Shown here: piece by piece, positions 17,360 through 24,425 of the stretch
Numbering within the stretch: position 1 is the stretch's first letter
Layout: each line of letters opens with the position of its first letter
Source of the DNA: an uncultured Oscillospiraceae bacterium
Lineage (GTDB): Bacteria; Bacillota; Clostridia; Oscillospirales; Oscillospiraceae
DNA length: 64,000 nucleotides
Direction: 5' to 3'
Assembly (NCBI GenBank): GCA_934552825.1
Contig: CAKTEQ010000004.1
Span: forward strand, 124,001 to 188,000
The notes under the pieces: generated by a model
What the model was told of the DNA's origin: nothing
Seen by the model: only the letters and a program-made list of their open reading frames with translations
The model's database searches: none
Position numbers and translations under genes: made by a program

Positions 17360-17462
17360 GTTTATTTCCTTTCCGGCGGTGCGCCCCGCAAAATAACCGT
17401 AACAATTCTGCTCCCTCACACATAGAATATCCCAGACGGAAAACAAGTGAGGTGAAAATCAA

Positions 17463-17639
17463 ATGTGCTTCAATAACTCCTGCGGCGGCAACTCAATCCT
17501 CTGGATCATTCTCATTCTCATTGTTCTCGTCGCCTTCGGCGGATGCGGCTGCGGCAATTCCTGCAACACCTGCACCTGCGGCAGCAATAACAACAACTGC
17601 AACTGCTGCGCCGACACGACCAGCGACTGCTGCTGCTGA
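17463..17639 (+). CDS. Small cysteine-rich single-pass membrane protein
   Basis: A 58-codon frame starting at an ATG preceded by GAGGTG at 8 bases spacing and ending at a TGA at 17637-17639. Residues 1-10 are polar (MCFNNSCGGN). Residues 11-27 form a hydrophobic helix (SILWIILILIVLVAFGG). The tail has eleven of the protein's 13 cysteines, in CGCG, CNTCTCG, CNCC and a terminal CCC. A terminator follows at once. It resembles the poorly described high-cysteine proteins of Clostridia sometimes labelled chorion-class HCB; that match is from memory. A membrane-tethered metal- or thiol-binding role is possible but unproven. Confidence 0.75.
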   Translation: MCFNNSCGGNSILWIILILIVLVAFGGCGCGNSCNTCTCGSNNNNCNCCADTTSDCCC

Positions 17640-17662
17640 GAAGGCGAATACATAAGATGTCC

Positions 17663-17699
17663 CCGGGGCGCTCGTATGAGCGTCCCGGTCCTGTTTTTA
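17663..17699 (+). terminator. Terminator of the small cysteine-rich protein gene
   Basis: An 11-bp stem CCGGGGCGCTC / GAGCGTCCCGG with one G-T wobble, followed by TCCTGTTTTTA. Confidence 0.85.
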
Positions 17700-17700
17700 C

Positions 17701-18240
17701 TTAATAATGGAGCTGAGCGCGCACCGTCTCGGCAGCGCCGTCCCCCGCCGTCCGGCGGACAAGCTCCAGGCCAAAGTCGATGGCGGCGCCGGGACCCAGC
17801 CCTGTTATAAACTCGCCGTCCACGCAGGTCTTTACACCCTTAGGCACCTCCGCCCCGGGGATATACTCCTCCATACCCGGATATATTACCATCCTGCGCC
17901 CCGCGGCATAGCCGAGCTTCGCAAGGATCATAGGCGCTGCGCATATGGCGGCGATATCCTTCCCGGCCTCGTGGGCCGTTTTCACCAGCGCCATTGCGGC
18001 AGCATCATTCATAATGCTCTCGACACCGCCCATGCCCCCGGGCAGGACGAGCATGGTCATATCGTCAAGGCTTACATCAGCTACTTTGCAGTCAGCCGTC
18101 ACGGTTATGCCATGAGCGCCAACGGTCTCTCTTTCGCCCACAGCAGCAGTCTTAACAGAGACGCCCGCTCTTCTGAGCACATCGACGCTTGCGAGAGCCT
18201 CCATCTCTTCAAAGCCCGTTCCAAGTATCACATAAACCAT
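17701..18240 (-). CDS. DJ-1/PfpI family protein
   Basis: A 179-residue DJ-1/PfpI-superfamily protein. GFEEMEA near the start supplies the conserved glutamate, and AAICAAP (near 96-102) holds the nucleophilic cysteine at the elbow. Family members act as glyoxalase/deglycase-like or protease-like stress proteins; which one applies here cannot be told. The start overlaps the upstream kinase stop by one base (TAATG), so translation is probably coupled. Confidence 0.92.
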   Translation of the reverse strand: MVYVILGTGFEEMEALASVDVLRRAGVSVKTAAVGERETVGAHGITVTADCKVADVSLDDMTMLVLPGGMGGVESIMNDAAAMALVKTAHEAGKDIAAICAAPMILAKLGYAAGRRMVIYPGMEEYIPGAEVPKGVKTCVDGEFITGLGPGAAIDFGLELVRRTAGDGAAETVRAQLHY

Positions 18241-18902
18241 TACAGCACCTCATTTCTGATAATTCTATATATCTCTTCATGTATGTCTTCCGGCGTGCGG
18301 ATCTCGCCGCCGGGCGCACAGTGCACCATGCGCCAGCCGTATTTATCAACAAGCTTCTGCGCCGTCTCCCTGCAGGAGCAGAGGTACTCCCTGTCGCTCT
18401 CATGGATATCCGCCTTCTCGCCGGTATCACGGCGGCGCTTCACCATGAGCTTTTCCGACACATCCACAGGCATTTCAAGATATATTACCATATCCGGCCT
18501 CGGGAGCCCAAGCAGATCGTATTCAAATTCAAAGAGCCATTTCAAAAAGTCATCGGCATTATCAGCCTTAGCGCCCTGATACACGGCGTTGGAGGTCGTG
18601 TATCTGTCCGCAAGGAGCAGGCCGCCGCCGAGATAATACTCCCGCCAATCCTTCATATATGAGGCGATCCTGTCCACCGCGAAAAATGTGGACGCCGCAT
18701 AGGCATTCACATCCTCTGGCTTCGAGCCGAATTCGCCCCCCAGATACATCCGCACGAGGGCGGAACTGGGCTGGCTGTACTGAGGATACACAAGCCGCCG
18801 GAAGCTGACGCCCTCGTCGCTCAGCCGCTGTGTGAGCAGGTAAAACTGTGTAGACTTGCCTGAGCCGTCAGCTCCCTCGAGAACTATCACCTTACCCGGC
18901 AT
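18240..18902 (-). CDS. Thymidylate-kinase-like nucleoside monophosphate kinase
   Basis: A 220-residue P-loop kinase with GADGSGKST at 10-18, a DRYTTSNAVYQGAK segment (close to the dTMP-kinase DRYxxSxxAYQG pattern) and an arginine-rich lid (KRRRDTGEK). It most likely phosphorylates dTMP to dTDP. The REPGGT motif of the standard bacterial enzyme, expected shortly after the P-loop, is absent; YPQYSQPSSALVRMYLGGEFG stands in its place. It may be a divergent second enzyme or a deoxynucleoside kinase. It overlaps the glycosyltransferase gene by 11 bases and the DJ-1 gene by one. Confidence 0.85.
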   Translation of the reverse strand: MPGKVIVLEGADGSGKSTQFYLLTQRLSDEGVSFRRLVYPQYSQPSSALVRMYLGGEFGSKPEDVNAYAASTFFAVDRIASYMKDWREYYLGGGLLLADRYTTSNAVYQGAKADNADDFLKWLFEFEYDLLGLPRPDMVIYLEMPVDVSEKLMVKRRRDTGEKADIHESDREYLCSCRETAQKLVDKYGWRMVHCAPGGEIRTPEDIHEEIYRIIRNEVL

Positions 18903-19629
18903 TTTTCTTTCCTCCTCTGAGCCGCTGCCCCGTTACCGCGAACATGAACCCCGGCAGCTTGAGGGTGCGCTTAAATCTTTTCGGGTCTGTCAGGGCACGG
19001 TAGAGCCACTCCAGCTTCGTCTTCTGCCAGAATTCAGGCGCCCGCTTCACCGTGCCGGAAAACACATCAAGGCTGCCGCCCAGACCAACCATGAGCTTCG
19101 CCCCTGTCTCCGCCTGGTGCTCCGCCATCCATTTCTCCTGCTTCGGTGCACCCAGGCACACAAATACCACGTCCGCTCCGGAGTTCCTTATCTCCTGAAT
19201 TATGGGCCCGCTGTCTGTAAAATACCCGTTTTCACAGCCGCAGATAGTGAGATTCGGGTATTGCTCCCTGAGCCTCTCTGCAGCCTTCTCCGCGACGCCG
19301 GGCTTCGCGCCGAAGAGGAAGAGCTTATAGCCCCTCTCCTGCATTTTATCCATAAGCCGCCCGGCAAATTCAATACCCGGTATGCGCTCTTTCATCGGCT
19401 TTGCGAGTATACGCGCACCGTAGATGATGCCGATGCCGTCCGGGATCACAAGCTCCGCCCCGTTTACGGCACGCAGCGCCTGCTCGTCCCTGCGGCACGC
19501 CATCACGATCTCGGGATTCGGCGTGACCACATAGCCGCTCTCACCATTTTCAATTATATCCAGCGCCCGGGAGACAGCTTCATCCATGGTAATGTTGTCA
19601 AATCCCACGCCGAGAACATCAGTACGCAT
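18892..19629 (-). CDS. WecG/TagA/CpsF family glycosyltransferase
   Basis: A 245-residue glycosyltransferase of the WecG/TagA family (GT26). The start at 19629 is chosen for GGGAGG five bases upstream. The N-terminus DVLGVGFDNITMDEA, the TPNPEIVMACRRD segment, the IPDGIGIIYGARIL motif and VFVCLGAPKQEKWM are typical. Relatives transfer ManNAc or ManNAcA to a lipid-linked GlcNAc, the second step of teichoic acid linkage or enterobacterial common antigen synthesis. The gene stands alone, without other teichoic acid genes, so the end product is unknown. Confidence 0.93.
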   Translation of the reverse strand: MRTDVLGVGFDNITMDEAVSRALDIIENGESGYVVTPNPEIVMACRRDEQALRAVNGAELVIPDGIGIIYGARILAKPMKERIPGIEFAGRLMDKMQERGYKLFLFGAKPGVAEKAAERLREQYPNLTICGCENGYFTDSGPIIQEIRNSGADVVFVCLGAPKQEKWMAEHQAETGAKLMVGLGGSLDVFSGTVKRAPEFWQKTKLEWLYRALTDPKRFKRTLKLPGFMFAVTGQRLRGGKKNAG

Positions 19630-19855
19630 ATGCCCTCCCGGACAGTACGGCAAAAAAGCCATACTCCCCCACTATCAAACAATATTTCATGTTATTTTAA
19701 CACACACGCCCCGGATTGTCCATAAAAATGAAGAAAGCTTAATACCCCGTAAAAAGTTTCGGGGCTATCGAAATTATCTGCGGATACCCCCTTTCTAATT
19801 CCCACGGGGCAATGTATACTTATCTCATACGAAACTGAAACGGAGGCGTTGTAAA

Positions 19856-21217
19856 ATGACCCCACGGCAAGAACAGATAGTGCGCAATGTGGAGCGCAGC
19901 CGGGAACTTATCATCACCGCGCTGGACTGGCTCTGGCAGCATCCTCAGACCGGCTTTACCGAATGGGAGGCGAGCGATTACCTGAAGGAGAAGTTTCAGG
20001 CGCTCGGCTATGAGCTGACTCTCGCCGGAAATATCCCCGGCTTCTACACCGATATCGACACCGGCATCCCGGGGCCCAGGCTCTGCATCATGGGTGAGAT
20101 GGACGCCCTCGACATCGCTAATCACCCGGAGAGCGTGAACGGCATGACCCACTGCTGCGGGCACCACGCCCAGTCGGCGGCGCTTCTCGGCATCGCCGCC
20201 GCCCTGAAGGCACCGGGTGCCCTTGACGGTCTTTGCGGGAGTATACGACTCATGGCGACGCCCGCTGAGGAGATGATACAGCTCGAATTTCGCGAAGAGC
20301 TGCGGCGCCAGGGCGTAATCAAGTATTACAGCGGCAAGGTGGAATTCATGTCCCGCGGATTTTTCGACGGTGTGGATATCGCCCTCATGGTCCACGGCGA
20401 CAGTGATGAGAATTACGATTTCAAATGTACTCTCGGAAACAACGGCTCCATCGCCAAAACTTTCACATACAGGGGCGTTTCCTCCCACGCGGGCGGCTCC
20501 CCTCATCTGGGCATAAACGCCCAATACGCCGCCATGCTCGGCATTCAGGCGTGCAACGACCTGCGTGAGACGTTTATTGACACCGAGACTATACGCTTCC
20601 ACCCCATCATGAAGGGCGTTAACTGCGCTGTTAACGTCATTCCCGACGAGATGAAGCTGGAGAGCTTCGTGCGGGGACGCACCATGGAGGCCATGAAGCG
20701 GGAAAACGTGAAGATAAACCGTGCGCTCACCGGCGGCGCCCTGGCAATGGGCGCGCGCCTTGAGCTTTGCGACAGGCTCGGGTATTCTCCCGAAGTCCAT
20801 GATCTGGACTATATGGAGCTGGTGGAACAGTGCTGCTGCGATCTTGTCGGCGCTGACAGAGTGGATTTTGACCCCGGCAAATGGGGCACCATAAGCTCCG
20901 ACTTCGGAGACGTCACCAGCGTCATGCCCGGCGTACAGTTCTTCGCCATGGGCGCTCACGGTGCTCTGCACAGCACTGATTACCATGTCATATCCTCTGA
21001 CAGGATATGTCTCAACTCCTCCAAGGCTCAGCTCTTTGTGGCTGACGCCCTGCTCTCCAACGGCGCCGAAAACGCCTGGCGCATAATCAAAAACTACAAA
21101 GCCCCATACCCCTCAATGGAGGCATACTTTGCAGACGTGGACAAGCTCATGCTGGACAAGGATGCCGTGAAATACGCTCCCGACGGCAGCGTGACCGTGG
21201 ATTTTCAAAACCTGTAA
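19856..21217 (+). CDS. M20-family metal-dependent amidohydrolase
   Basis: A 453-residue M20 peptidase-type hydrolase. Metal and catalytic elements are visible: MGEMDALDI, THCCGHHAQ (a variant of the usual HACGHDAH), ATPAEE with the catalytic Glu pair, a dimerisation domain with GVSSHAGG, and a late ALHSTDYHV with the last metal His. Relatives cleave N-acyl amino acids, aminobenzoyl-glutamate or small peptides. GGAGGCGTTGTAAA precedes the start. It is the only plus-strand gene in a run of minus-strand genes and has its own terminator. The exact substrate is unknown. Confidence 0.9.
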   Translation: MTPRQEQIVRNVERSRELIITALDWLWQHPQTGFTEWEASDYLKEKFQALGYELTLAGNIPGFYTDIDTGIPGPRLCIMGEMDALDIANHPESVNGMTHCCGHHAQSAALLGIAAALKAPGALDGLCGSIRLMATPAEEMIQLEFREELRRQGVIKYYSGKVEFMSRGFFDGVDIALMVHGDSDENYDFKCTLGNNGSIAKTFTYRGVSSHAGGSPHLGINAQYAAMLGIQACNDLRETFIDTETIRFHPIMKGVNCAVNVIPDEMKLESFVRGRTMEAMKRENVKINRALTGGALAMGARLELCDRLGYSPEVHDLDYMELVEQCCCDLVGADRVDFDPGKWGTISSDFGDVTSVMPGVQFFAMGAHGALHSTDYHVISSDRICLNSSKAQLFVADALLSNGAENAWRIIKNYKAPYPSMEAYFADVDKLMLDKDAVKYAPDGSVTVDFQNL

Positions 21218-21222
21218 CAACC

Positions 21223-21258
21223 AAAACCGCCTCTCCCCAAGTCAGGGAGAGACGGTTT
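21223..21258. terminator. Bidirectional terminator between M20 and ribF genes
   Basis: The hairpin AAAACCG.CTCTCCC / GGGAGAG.CGGTTTT with one mismatch sits between convergent genes. A T run follows on the plus strand and A's precede the stem, giving T's on the minus strand. Confidence 0.85.
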
Positions 21259-21262
21259 TTAC

Positions 21263-22159
21263 TTACGCGAAATATTCTCTTGTCTCCTGGATGTTTCCCT
21301 CAATGACCCGTTTCAGCTCATCCACTCCGGAGAATTTTTTCTCCGGCCGCAGGAATTTATACAGCTCCAAGCGCACTTCCCGGCCGTAAAGATCGCCCTC
21401 ATAGTCGATTATATACGTCTCCGCGGCTGGTACAGCGTCCGACGCGACGGTGGGCTTCACGCCGATATCCGTGACCCCCTCGTGCGCTGAGCCGTCAGGC
21501 AGGATGACTCTGGAGGCATACACTCCGTAAAGTGGCGCGAGCTGATCTGCCTGGAGAGGGATATTCACCGTGGGAATGCCGATGGTCCTGCCCAGCTTGC
21601 GGCCCTGGACCACCGTACCGGATATGGTGTGGGGATGACCGAGGAATTTATTCGCCAACTCGATCTCGCCCTGAGCCACCAGGCCCCGGATATATGTAGA
21701 ACTGACTGTTATGCCGTCCAGAACCACCTTGCCCATTATGTCGCAGCCGATACCAAGCTGAGCGCATTTCTCCCGGAGCCGCTCCGGATTGCCCATGCCC
21801 CGATAGCCGAAGTGGAAATCATAGCCCGCTATCAGGTGGATGGCGCCGTACTTGTTCACAAGCTCGTCCTCCACAAACTTCTCCCAGGGCATACGCATGA
21901 ATTCCTCGTCGAAGTGAGTGAGGATGACTTTTTTTATGCCGTAATACTTCTCCAGCAGATAATCCCGGTCCCGCTGAGTGTTCAGCATACGGGTGATCTG
22001 ATGCATTATGAGGTTATCCGGGTGAACGTCGAAGGTTAGCACCGCCGCCTCCGCGTTCAGCTCCTGCGCTTTCTCCGAGCATTTGTTAAGCAGAGCGCCG
22101 TGTCCAAGGTGCACGCCGTCGAAAAATCCCAGTGCTATAACTCTCTTATCCTTTATCAA
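21263..22159 (-). CDS. ribF: Bifunctional riboflavin kinase / FAD synthetase
   Basis: A 298-residue RibF. The N-terminal adenylyltransferase domain has ALGFFDGVHLGHGALL (HxGH-like nucleotidyltransferase signature) and STYIRGLVAQGEI. The C-terminal flavokinase domain has GRTIGIPTVNIP and the GVTDIGVKPTV segment. It makes FMN and then FAD. The start is TTG, preceded by AGGTG. It lies two bases after truB and is the last gene of the nusA-infB transcription unit. Confidence 0.96.
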   Translation of the reverse strand: MIKDKRVIALGFFDGVHLGHGALLNKCSEKAQELNAEAAVLTFDVHPDNLIMHQITRMLNTQRDRDYLLEKYYGIKKVILTHFDEEFMRMPWEKFVEDELVNKYGAIHLIAGYDFHFGYRGMGNPERLREKCAQLGIGCDIMGKVVLDGITVSSTYIRGLVAQGEIELANKFLGHPHTISGTVVQGRKLGRTIGIPTVNIPLQADQLAPLYGVYASRVILPDGSAHEGVTDIGVKPTVASDAVPAAETYIIDYEGDLYGREVRLELYKFLRPEKKFSGVDELKRVIEGNIQETREYFA

Positions 22160-22161
22160 TG

Positions 22162-23037
22162 CTATTTCACCTCAAAAAAGCTCTTAACGGTGTTCATCAC
22201 GCCGTCCTGCGCACGCCCCAGAGCGAGGAACTCACCCTGCTGGGAAAACAGGCGGTATTCCCCGTCTTTCAGTTTCGTCCCGAAGGGCGCGCCGTTGCGA
22301 AGGCGTGTCTCGTCACGGGGCAGGATGACAGCTTCCGGCCTGTCCGCGAAGAGGATATGCAGAGGCTGGATGTATTTCTCCACACTCTCGCCCTCTTCAA
22401 ACCTGGAGATAAGCTCCTCCAGAGGTACAGCCTGAGCTATATCGAACTGTCCCGCCCTTGTCCGGCGCAGCGCCGTCATGACAGCTCCGCAGCCCAGCCG
22501 CTCGCCGATATCTGCGCAGAGAGTGCGGATATATGTGCCCTTTGAGCAGTCCACCCGCAGGCTGAAGCCGTTCTCGCCCTCGCCGCATATCTCTATGCTC
22601 TTTATTGTTATCCGCCGGACAGGGCGCTCCACCTCTATGCCCTTCCGGGCCAGCTCATAGAGCTTTTTCCCGTCCTTTTTTATGGCGGAGTACATGGGCG
22701 GCACCTGCTCCGTCTCGCCGATAAACTCCGGCAAAACCCTTTCCAGTGTCTCCCTTGTCACATTGGCAGGGCTGGTCGTGAGCACCGTGCCGGTTATATC
22801 CTGAGTATCCGTCGTCACGCCGAAGCGCAGGGACGCCACATACTGCTTATCCGCGTTGGACGCCATGTCCGCGGCTCTGGTGGCCCTGCCGATGAACACA
22901 GGCAGCACCCCCGTGGCCATAGGGTCAAGGGTTCCCCCGTGGCCTATGCGCTTTGTGCCGTAAATGCGTCGGAGCTTACCCACCACGTCATGGCTTGTCC
23001 AGCCCCGGGGCTTATCCACTATAACAACGCCCGTCAT
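22162..23037 (-). CDS. truB: tRNA pseudouridine(55) synthase
   Basis: A 291-residue TruB. It has VDKPRGWTSHDVV, the GHGGTLDPMATGVLPV motif holding the catalytic Asp, and a YIRTLCADIGERLGCGA segment. A C-terminal PUA-like part ends the protein. It makes pseudouridine at position 55 of the tRNA T-loop. It overlaps nrnA by four bases, so the two are translationally coupled. Confidence 0.97.
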   Translation of the reverse strand: MTGVVIVDKPRGWTSHDVVGKLRRIYGTKRIGHGGTLDPMATGVLPVFIGRATRAADMASNADKQYVASLRFGVTTDTQDITGTVLTTSPANVTRETLERVLPEFIGETEQVPPMYSAIKKDGKKLYELARKGIEVERPVRRITIKSIEICGEGENGFSLRVDCSKGTYIRTLCADIGERLGCGAVMTALRRTRAGQFDIAQAVPLEELISRFEEGESVEKYIQPLHILFADRPEAVILPRDETRLRNGAPFGTKLKDGEYRLFSQQGEFLALGRAQDGVMNTVKSFFEVK

Positions 23038-24011
23038 ATTCTGGCTTCCTCCAGCTTGCCGCCGTCTCTAAGACGGACCTTTTCGATAGCCGCCAAAAGC
23101 TTTGCCTTAACCTGGGGCAGAGGCGCCTCGATAGTGCAGCCTGCCGCCGCCTTGTGCCCACCGCCGCCGAATTCGGCGCATACGGCGTTGGCGTCCAGGT
23201 CGGCCCAGGTGCGCAGGGAGATCTTGTACACATTCTCAGCCTTTTCCTTGACTGTGATGCTGGCGCGCACGCCCTCTACCTCTCCCGCGAGTGCTGCTAT
23301 ATCCTCCAGATCGCTCTCTGTGGCGCTGCAGTCCTCCATGAGTTCCTTCGTGACGAACACCATGGCTATGACGCCGTTGTCATATAGCTCCATCTCGCTC
23401 ATGAGACGGCTCTCCACCTTGACGCGGGCGAGGGACTTTGTCCTGAAAAATGTCTTATTAATATAAGTTGAGGGTATGCCAAGCTCTATAAGATCCGCAC
23501 AGATGCGCAGGGTTTCCGGGGTAGTGTTGCTGTATCGGAAGCAGCCGGTGTCCGTGGTTATCGCCATGTATAGGCATGACCCCGTCCGTTTTGCGACAGG
23601 CACTCCCGTCTCCCTGAATATTCTGTACATCACCTCGCCGCAGGCGGCGGCGCTGCCGTCCAGGCACAGCTCCTTTTCAAAGCTTCTGTGGGAACCGTGG
23701 TGATCTATGGCGAGGTCCACCCGGTCCTTATAGTCCCCGGCGTTGAGCTGGAGCATTGTAACAGACGCTGTGTCCACCGAGACGACCGTGTCTCCCTTGA
23801 AGTCTTCAGGGGCGATATAATCACGCTCGAACTCCTCAAGGCGCGCCGTTGTCTCAGGATTTGGCAGCATATAAGCCGTTTTGCCCATGTCCCGCAGCGT
23901 CTGGCAGAGGGCGGCGGCGCTGCCGATAGTGTCCCCGTCCGGACTCTTGTGGGTCAATATGATATATCCGTCGTGCTCCTTGAGCCACTGGGCTGTCTCC
24001 TTAATGTTCAT
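23034..24011 (-). CDS. nrnA: DHH-family oligoribonuclease / pAp phosphatase NrnA
   Basis: A 325-residue DHH/DHHA1 phosphoesterase. Motifs are visible in order: HKSPDGDTIGS, SVDTAS, AIDHHGSH (DHH) and the C-terminal FGGGGHKAAAGC of DHHA1. NrnA degrades very short RNA oligomers and dephosphorylates 3'-phosphoadenosine 5'-phosphate. It overlaps rbfA by 11 bases and truB by 4, inside the nusA-infB operon, its usual place in Firmicutes. Confidence 0.95.
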   Translation of the reverse strand: MNIKETAQWLKEHDGYIILTHKSPDGDTIGSAAALCQTLRDMGKTAYMLPNPETTARLEEFERDYIAPEDFKGDTVVSVDTASVTMLQLNAGDYKDRVDLAIDHHGSHRSFEKELCLDGSAAACGEVMYRIFRETGVPVAKRTGSCLYMAITTDTGCFRYSNTTPETLRICADLIELGIPSTYINKTFFRTKSLARVKVESRLMSEMELYDNGVIAMVFVTKELMEDCSATESDLEDIAALAGEVEGVRASITVKEKAENVYKISLRTWADLDANAVCAEFGGGGHKAAAGCTIEAPLPQVKAKLLAAIEKVRLRDGGKLEEARI

Positions 24012-24366
24012 CTCCGCTGTCCTCCCGGATATCCAGACTGCGCAGCACGTCGAGGATATGCGCGCCGTTCTTGATAGAGTCGTCCGCCTCGAAGATAAGC
24101 TCCGGCGTGTAGCGCAGGTTCAGGGCTGAGCCAAGCTCCCGCCGCAGAAAGCCCGCGGCGCTCCTGAGCCCCCGCATGACGTCCTTTTCGTCGCTCTTGT
24201 TAAGGCAGCTTACATAGACCTTTGCATAGCGCAGGTCGCCTGTGGTGTTCACCGCCATGATGCTCACCATGTCCTGCTGCACCCGCGGATCTTTTACCTT
24301 TCTTATTAGGGCGCTCAGCTCCCTCTGTATCTCCTCATTTATTCTTCCTATCCTGTTTTTTGCCAT
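24001..24366 (-). CDS. rbfA: 30S ribosome-binding factor A
   Basis: A 121-residue RbfA of normal length with the KH-like core: IQRELSALIRKVKDPRV, then GDLRYAKVYVS and LRRELGSALNLRYTPELIFEADDSI. It assists late maturation of the 30S subunit near the 5' end of 16S rRNA. It lies 59 bases after infB, with a small hairpin in that gap. Confidence 0.96.
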   Translation of the reverse strand: MAKNRIGRINEEIQRELSALIRKVKDPRVQQDMVSIMAVNTTGDLRYAKVYVSCLNKSDEKDVMRGLRSAAGFLRRELGSALNLRYTPELIFEADDSIKNGAHILDVLRSLDIREDSGDEH

Positions 24367-24390
24367 ATCTTGTACACCTCACAGGTAAAC

Positions 24391-24420
24391 AAAGGGCTGT
24401 CTACTTAAGGCAGCCCTTTT
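24391..24420. terminator. Hairpin between infB and rbfA
   Basis: A 9-bp stem AAAGGGCTG / CAGCCCTTT with a loop of about 10 bases. On the minus strand it is followed by the weak T tract TTTGTTT, so it may be a partial terminator or processing site rather than a full stop. Confidence 0.5.
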
Positions 24421-24425
24421 GATTA

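Noticed and set aside
17459..17653. A 64-codon minus-strand frame opposite the Cys-rich gene
   Set aside because: Its Gln/Leu-rich product is the reverse of Cys/Asn codons, and it has no ribosome-binding site.
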